Source: an uncultured Clostridia bacterium (GTDB taxonomy: Bacteria > Bacillota > Clostridia > TANB77 > CAG-508). Taken from it: a stretch of DNA of 9,108 nucleotides. The notes below the pieces were generated by a model. It did no database searches. It was not told where the DNA came from and worked only from the letters and a program-made list of their open reading frames with translations. Positions within the stretch are counted from its first letter, which is position 1. Each line of letters opens with the position of its first letter. The position numbers and the translations under genes were made by a program. Shown here piece by piece: positions 6,856 through 9,108 of this stretch. The stretch is from contig CANRBU010000041.1 of NCBI GenBank assembly GCA_947628925.1, positions 1 to 9,108 on the forward strand. Direction: 5' to 3'.

Positions 6856-8833
6856 TTATTCTAATATTTTTTCTAATTCTTTAATTTTGTCTCTTATTTC
6901 TGCTGCTTTTTCAAATTCCATTTCTGTAGCATATTTTAACATTTCATCTGTTAATTTAGTAATTGTTTCTTTTATGTCTTCTTCATTTTCTAATTTATAT
7001 TCAACACCAATATCTTCTTGTTTAATCGCACTAATAGAATCTCTAACTGATTTTTTTATTGTTTGAGGTGTGATATTATGCTTTTTATTATATTCTTCTT
7101 GAATTCTTCTCCTACGGTTAGTCTCTGATATAGCTTTTTCCATGCTTTCTGTAAGTTCATCTGCATACATTATTACTGTACCATTTGTATTTCTAGCTGC
7201 TCGCCCTATTGTTTGAATTAATGACCTTTCTGAACGTAAAAATCCTTCTTTGTCTGCATCTAATATTGCTACAAGTGATACTTCTGGTATATCTAGTCCT
7301 TCTCTTAAAAGATTTATTCCAACTAATACATCAAATTCCCCTAAGCGAAGGTTACGTATAATTTCCATTCTTTCTAAAGCTTTTGTGTCTGAATGCATAT
7401 AGTTGACTTTAATATCCAAACTTTTTAAATATTCTGTTAAATCTTCTGCCATTTTTTTTGTTAAAGTTGTAACTAAAACTCTTTCATTTTTTTCAACTCT
7501 TAAATGTATTTGTTCTATTAAATTATCTATTTGGTTTGTAACAGGTCTTACTTCTATTTTAGGGTCTAAAAGTCCTGTTGGTCTTATAATTTGTTCTACT
7601 ACATTTTCTTTGCTATGTTCTTTTTCATATTCTGCAGGTGTTGCACTAACAAAAATTGCTTGATTTATTCTTTTTTCAAACTCTGGAAATTTCAGTGGTC
7701 TATTATCATATGCAGATGGCAATCTAAAACCATAATTTACAAGTGAATCTTTTCTTGATTTGTCTCCATTATACATTGCTCTTACTTGTGGCAAAGTTGC
7801 GTGTGATTCATCCACAAGTAATAAAAAATCTTTTGGAAAATAGTCAAATAGCGTATATGGTGGTGAACCTTCTTTTCTACCACTTATATGTCTTGAATAA
7901 TTTTCTATTCCCTGACAAAATCCAGTTTCCTTCATCATTTCTATATCAAAATTTGTACGTTCTTCAATTCGTTGTGCTTCAATTAATTTTCCTTGGTCTT
8001 TGAAGTATTTTATTCTTTCTTCCAATTCTTTTTCTATATTAATTATGGCTTTTTCCATTTTTTCCTTATTGGTAACATATTGTGAAGCTGGTGGTATAAG
8101 GATATGATTTCTGATTCCTGTTGACTTTCCAGTTAATGGATTGATTTCAGAAATTTTTTCAATTTCATCTCCCCAAAATTCCACTCTAACAGCGCTTTCA
8201 CTTTGTGATGATGGATAAATTTCTGCAATATCTCCTTTAGCTCTATATGTTCCTCTTTTAAAATCTATTTCATTTCTTGTATATTGCATTTCTATTAGTC
8301 TTTTTAATACCTCATCTCTGCTTTTTTTCATTCCGACTTCTTAGTGATAATGTCATCTCTTGATAATCTTCTGGATCTCCTAAGCCATATATACATGAGA
8401 CTGATGCAACTATAATAACATCTCTTGTTTCAAATAGAGATAGTGTTGCAGAATGTCTTAATTTATCTATTTCATCATTTATGGAAGCATCTTTTTCAAT
8501 GTAAGTATCCGAGCTTGGAATATAGCTTTCTGGTTGATAATAATCATAATATGATACAAAATACTCCACGTTATTCTCTGGGAAGAACTCTTTAAATTCA
8601 CTATAAAGTTGTCCGAGCTAGTGTTTTATTATGTGCTAAAACGAGTGTTGGTTTTTGTACTTTTTGAATAATATTTGCCATAGTGAATGTTTTTCCGAGA
8701 ACCGGGTTACTCCAAGTAAAGTCTGGAATTTCTTACCTTCTTTAATTCCATTTGATAAGTATTCAATTGCTTCTGGCTGGTCACCAGTTGGTTTATAGCT
8801 AGATTGTAATTTGAATATAATAATCCCCTCCAT
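6856..8833 (-). CDS. uvrB: UvrB, excinuclease ABC subunit B, requiring four +1 frameshifts at CGG codons
   Basis: UvrB is the helicase-like subunit that receives damaged DNA from UvrA, verifies the lesion and recruits UvrC. Read from ATG 8833, passing over C at 8704, 8697, 8615 and 8335, it gives 657 residues, the normal length, with all family blocks in order. These are YKPTGDQPEAI (about 13-23), Walker A GVTGSGKT (41-48), LAHNKTLAGQLY near 64-76, the YYDYYQPESYIP beta-hairpin (94-105), helicase motif DESH (340-343), SATPAEYE, REGLDIPEVSL with DADKEGFLRS, QTIGRAARN, and a C-terminal UVR domain (last 35 or so residues) that binds UvrC. Without the shifts translation stops after 65 residues. 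Nothing else looks decayed: motifs are intact and there are no other indels or stops, which argues against a pseudogene. The start is uncertain (see the GGAGGGG entry). It is first in the uvrB-unknown-uvrA cluster. Confidence 0.93.
8333..8335 (-). other. In-frame CGG, fourth +1 frameshift site in uvrB
   Basis: Minus-strand context is AGT-CGG-AAT. The zero frame stops seven codons later. Passing over C8335 gives AGT-(C)-GGA-ATG, restoring the LSLRSGM stretch with Gly166, where UvrB proteins usually have Gly-Met, and opening 491 further codons. Confidence 0.88.
8613..8615 (-). other. In-frame CGG, third +1 frameshift site in uvrB
   Basis: Minus-strand context is GCT-CGG-ACA; the zero frame meets TAG four codons later. 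Passing over C8615 gives GCT-(C)-GGA-CAA, restoring LAGQLYSEFKEFFPE with Gly73. Confidence 0.88.
8695..8697 (-). other. In-frame CGG, second +1 frameshift site in uvrB, inside Walker A
   Basis: Once the first shift has been made the ribosome meets TCT-CGG-AAA. Passing over C8697 gives TCT-(C)-GGA-AAA-ACA, Ser-Gly-Lys-Thr, completing the P-loop with Gly46 and Lys47. Without it the frame closes 23 codons later. Confidence 0.9.
8702..8704 (-). other. In-frame CGG, first +1 frameshift site in uvrB, inside Walker A
   Basis: Minus-strand context is GTA-ACC-CGG-TTC, codon 44. Passing over C8704 gives ACC-(C)-GGT-TCT, Thr-Gly-Ser, the start of the GSGKT P-loop. The next shift site is two codons downstream. 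Confidence 0.9.
8825..8831 (-). promoter_or_regulatory. GGAGGGG sequence just inside uvrB that makes the start uncertain
   Basis: The only Shine-Dalgarno-like sequence near the uvrB start overlaps and follows the ATG at 8833 (ATGGAGGGG). Nothing similar lies upstream of that ATG. Measured from GGAGG (8831-8827), the codons at usual spacing are ATT at 8821 and ATA at 8818, just before the family-typical FKL residues. Initiation may therefore be at a rare AUU or AUA, or at the ATG on a short leader. Confidence 0.45.
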
Positions 8834-8857
8834 TAGCTTATTATTTTGCTTTACGAT

Positions 8858-8886
8858 ATTATATCAGTTTTTTGCAAGATTAACAA
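8858..8886 (-). promoter_or_regulatory. uvrB promoter
   Basis: On the minus strand TTGTTA (8886-8881) is followed after 17 bases by a perfect TATAAT (8863-8858) with an extended TGA in front. Transcription would start near 8851, leaving only about 18 bases before ATG 8833. No LexA-like inverted repeat is evident over or beside it. Confidence 0.75.
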
Positions 8887-8895
8887 TACATTATT

Positions 8896-8983
8896 AAAAA
8901 AAGATATATTATGTAATGAACTCTTTTTGCTAAATTTTGTAGTTTAACAAATTGAATTCATTATCATTATTATATCTTTTTTT
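8896..8983. repeat. 88-base imperfect palindrome between the Rpn-like gene and uvrB; probable long terminator hairpin or MITE-like element
   Basis: The outer 13 bases pair perfectly (8896-8908 with 8971-8983). Inner arms pair with a few mismatches and bulges down to an eight-base loop at 8935-8942. Two mismatches (C8930 with A8947, C8921 with A8956) become G-U pairs in RNA from the minus strand but not from the plus strand. This favours a hairpin made in the minus-strand transcript. It lies 21 bases beyond the stop of the upstream gene and ends in a run of U, so it may terminate that transcript. A small mobile palindromic element is possible; I see no clear target-site duplication. Confidence 0.65.
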
Positions 8984-9004
8984 ATAACTTATTTTTTCTT
9001 TTCA

Positions 9005-9108
9005 TTAAGCTTTTTGTAATTCATTTTCTAATTTTTCAATATCTTTTTGTGTTAGTTTAGTAGATTTTTTAATATCTTCAACTTTTATTCCTAATTTAAG
9101 TAATTCTT
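9005..9108 (-). CDS. C-terminal end of a probable Rpn-family nuclease (PD-(D/E)XK transposase-like); 5' part outside window
   Basis: Only the last 33 residues are in the window. They read ELLKLGIKVEDIKKSTKLT and then a charged Lys/Glu-rich helix, ending with TAA at 9007-9005. The pattern LLKLG-hydrophobic-x-x-E-x-I-x-K-x-T-x-L-T-x-x-x-I-E-K-L is the small helix-turn-helix tail typical of Rpn recombination-promoting nucleases in Clostridia. Other proteins carry similar tails, so the call is tentative. It is on the same strand as uvrB but separated by the palindrome and by uvrB's own promoter. Confidence 0.5.
   Translation of the reverse strand, partial: ELLKLGIKVEDIKKSTKLTQKDIEKLENELQKA

Noticed and set aside
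6856..8833. uvrB as a decayed pseudogene
   Set aside because: All four lesions are the same event (an extra C making in-frame CGG), all motifs are preserved, no other stops or indels occur, and the partner uvrA is intact. Random decay would give mixed lesions.
8834..8900. LexA/SOS operator at the uvrB promoter
   Set aside because: No GAAC-N4-GTTC-like inverted repeat is visible around the -35, -10 or leader.

Overview
The window is AT-rich (roughly 30% GC by eye) with strong AAGGAGG-type ribosome binding sites and sigma-A-like promoters. Its genes look like those of an anaerobic, low-GC Bacillota, most likely an uncultured Clostridia-type organism. That assignment is inferred from composition, a NADH-linked hydrogenase module and a DUF5684-type membrane protein; no rRNA or other marker settles it.

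Layout. Positions 1-2155 (minus strand) hold a NuoE-like [2Fe-2S] subunit followed by a NuoF/HydB-like flavin and Fe-S subunit that runs off the left edge, as in electron-bifurcating hydrogenase (HydABC/Hnd) operons. Divergent from them, 2299-2817 (plus) encodes a small multi-pass membrane protein. It is closed by a strong bidirectional terminator that it shares with uvrA. Positions 2884-8833 (minus) form a DNA-repair cluster: uvrB, then a gene of unknown function (possibly HopA1-like), then uvrA. UvrA and UvrB are partners in nucleotide excision repair. A long imperfect palindrome separates uvrB from the 3' end of a probable Rpn-family nuclease gene at the right edge.

The outstanding feature is how the genes must be read. 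Three genes (hydB, the unknown gene and uvrB) are broken in the standard reading by six +1 frameshifts. All six lie exactly at an in-frame CGG codon. At each, passing over the C and reading the next three bases (GGA or GGT, glycine) restores the family protein. In all five sites where homology can be judged, the restored residue is the expected Gly, including both glycines of the UvrB Walker A GSGKT. I found no in-frame CGG used as arginine anywhere in the window, including the 940-codon uvrA. CGG in the other two phases occurs about nine times without breaking a frame. With four bases passed over, uvrB becomes a normal 657-residue protein.

The simplest biological reading is that this organism does not decode CGG as Arg but uses it as an efficient +1 frameshift signal, or equivalently decodes CGGN as a four-base glycine codon. 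The main alternative is a systematic sequencing or assembly error that inserts C before GG. Reads, close relatives, the tRNA set or peptides would decide between them.
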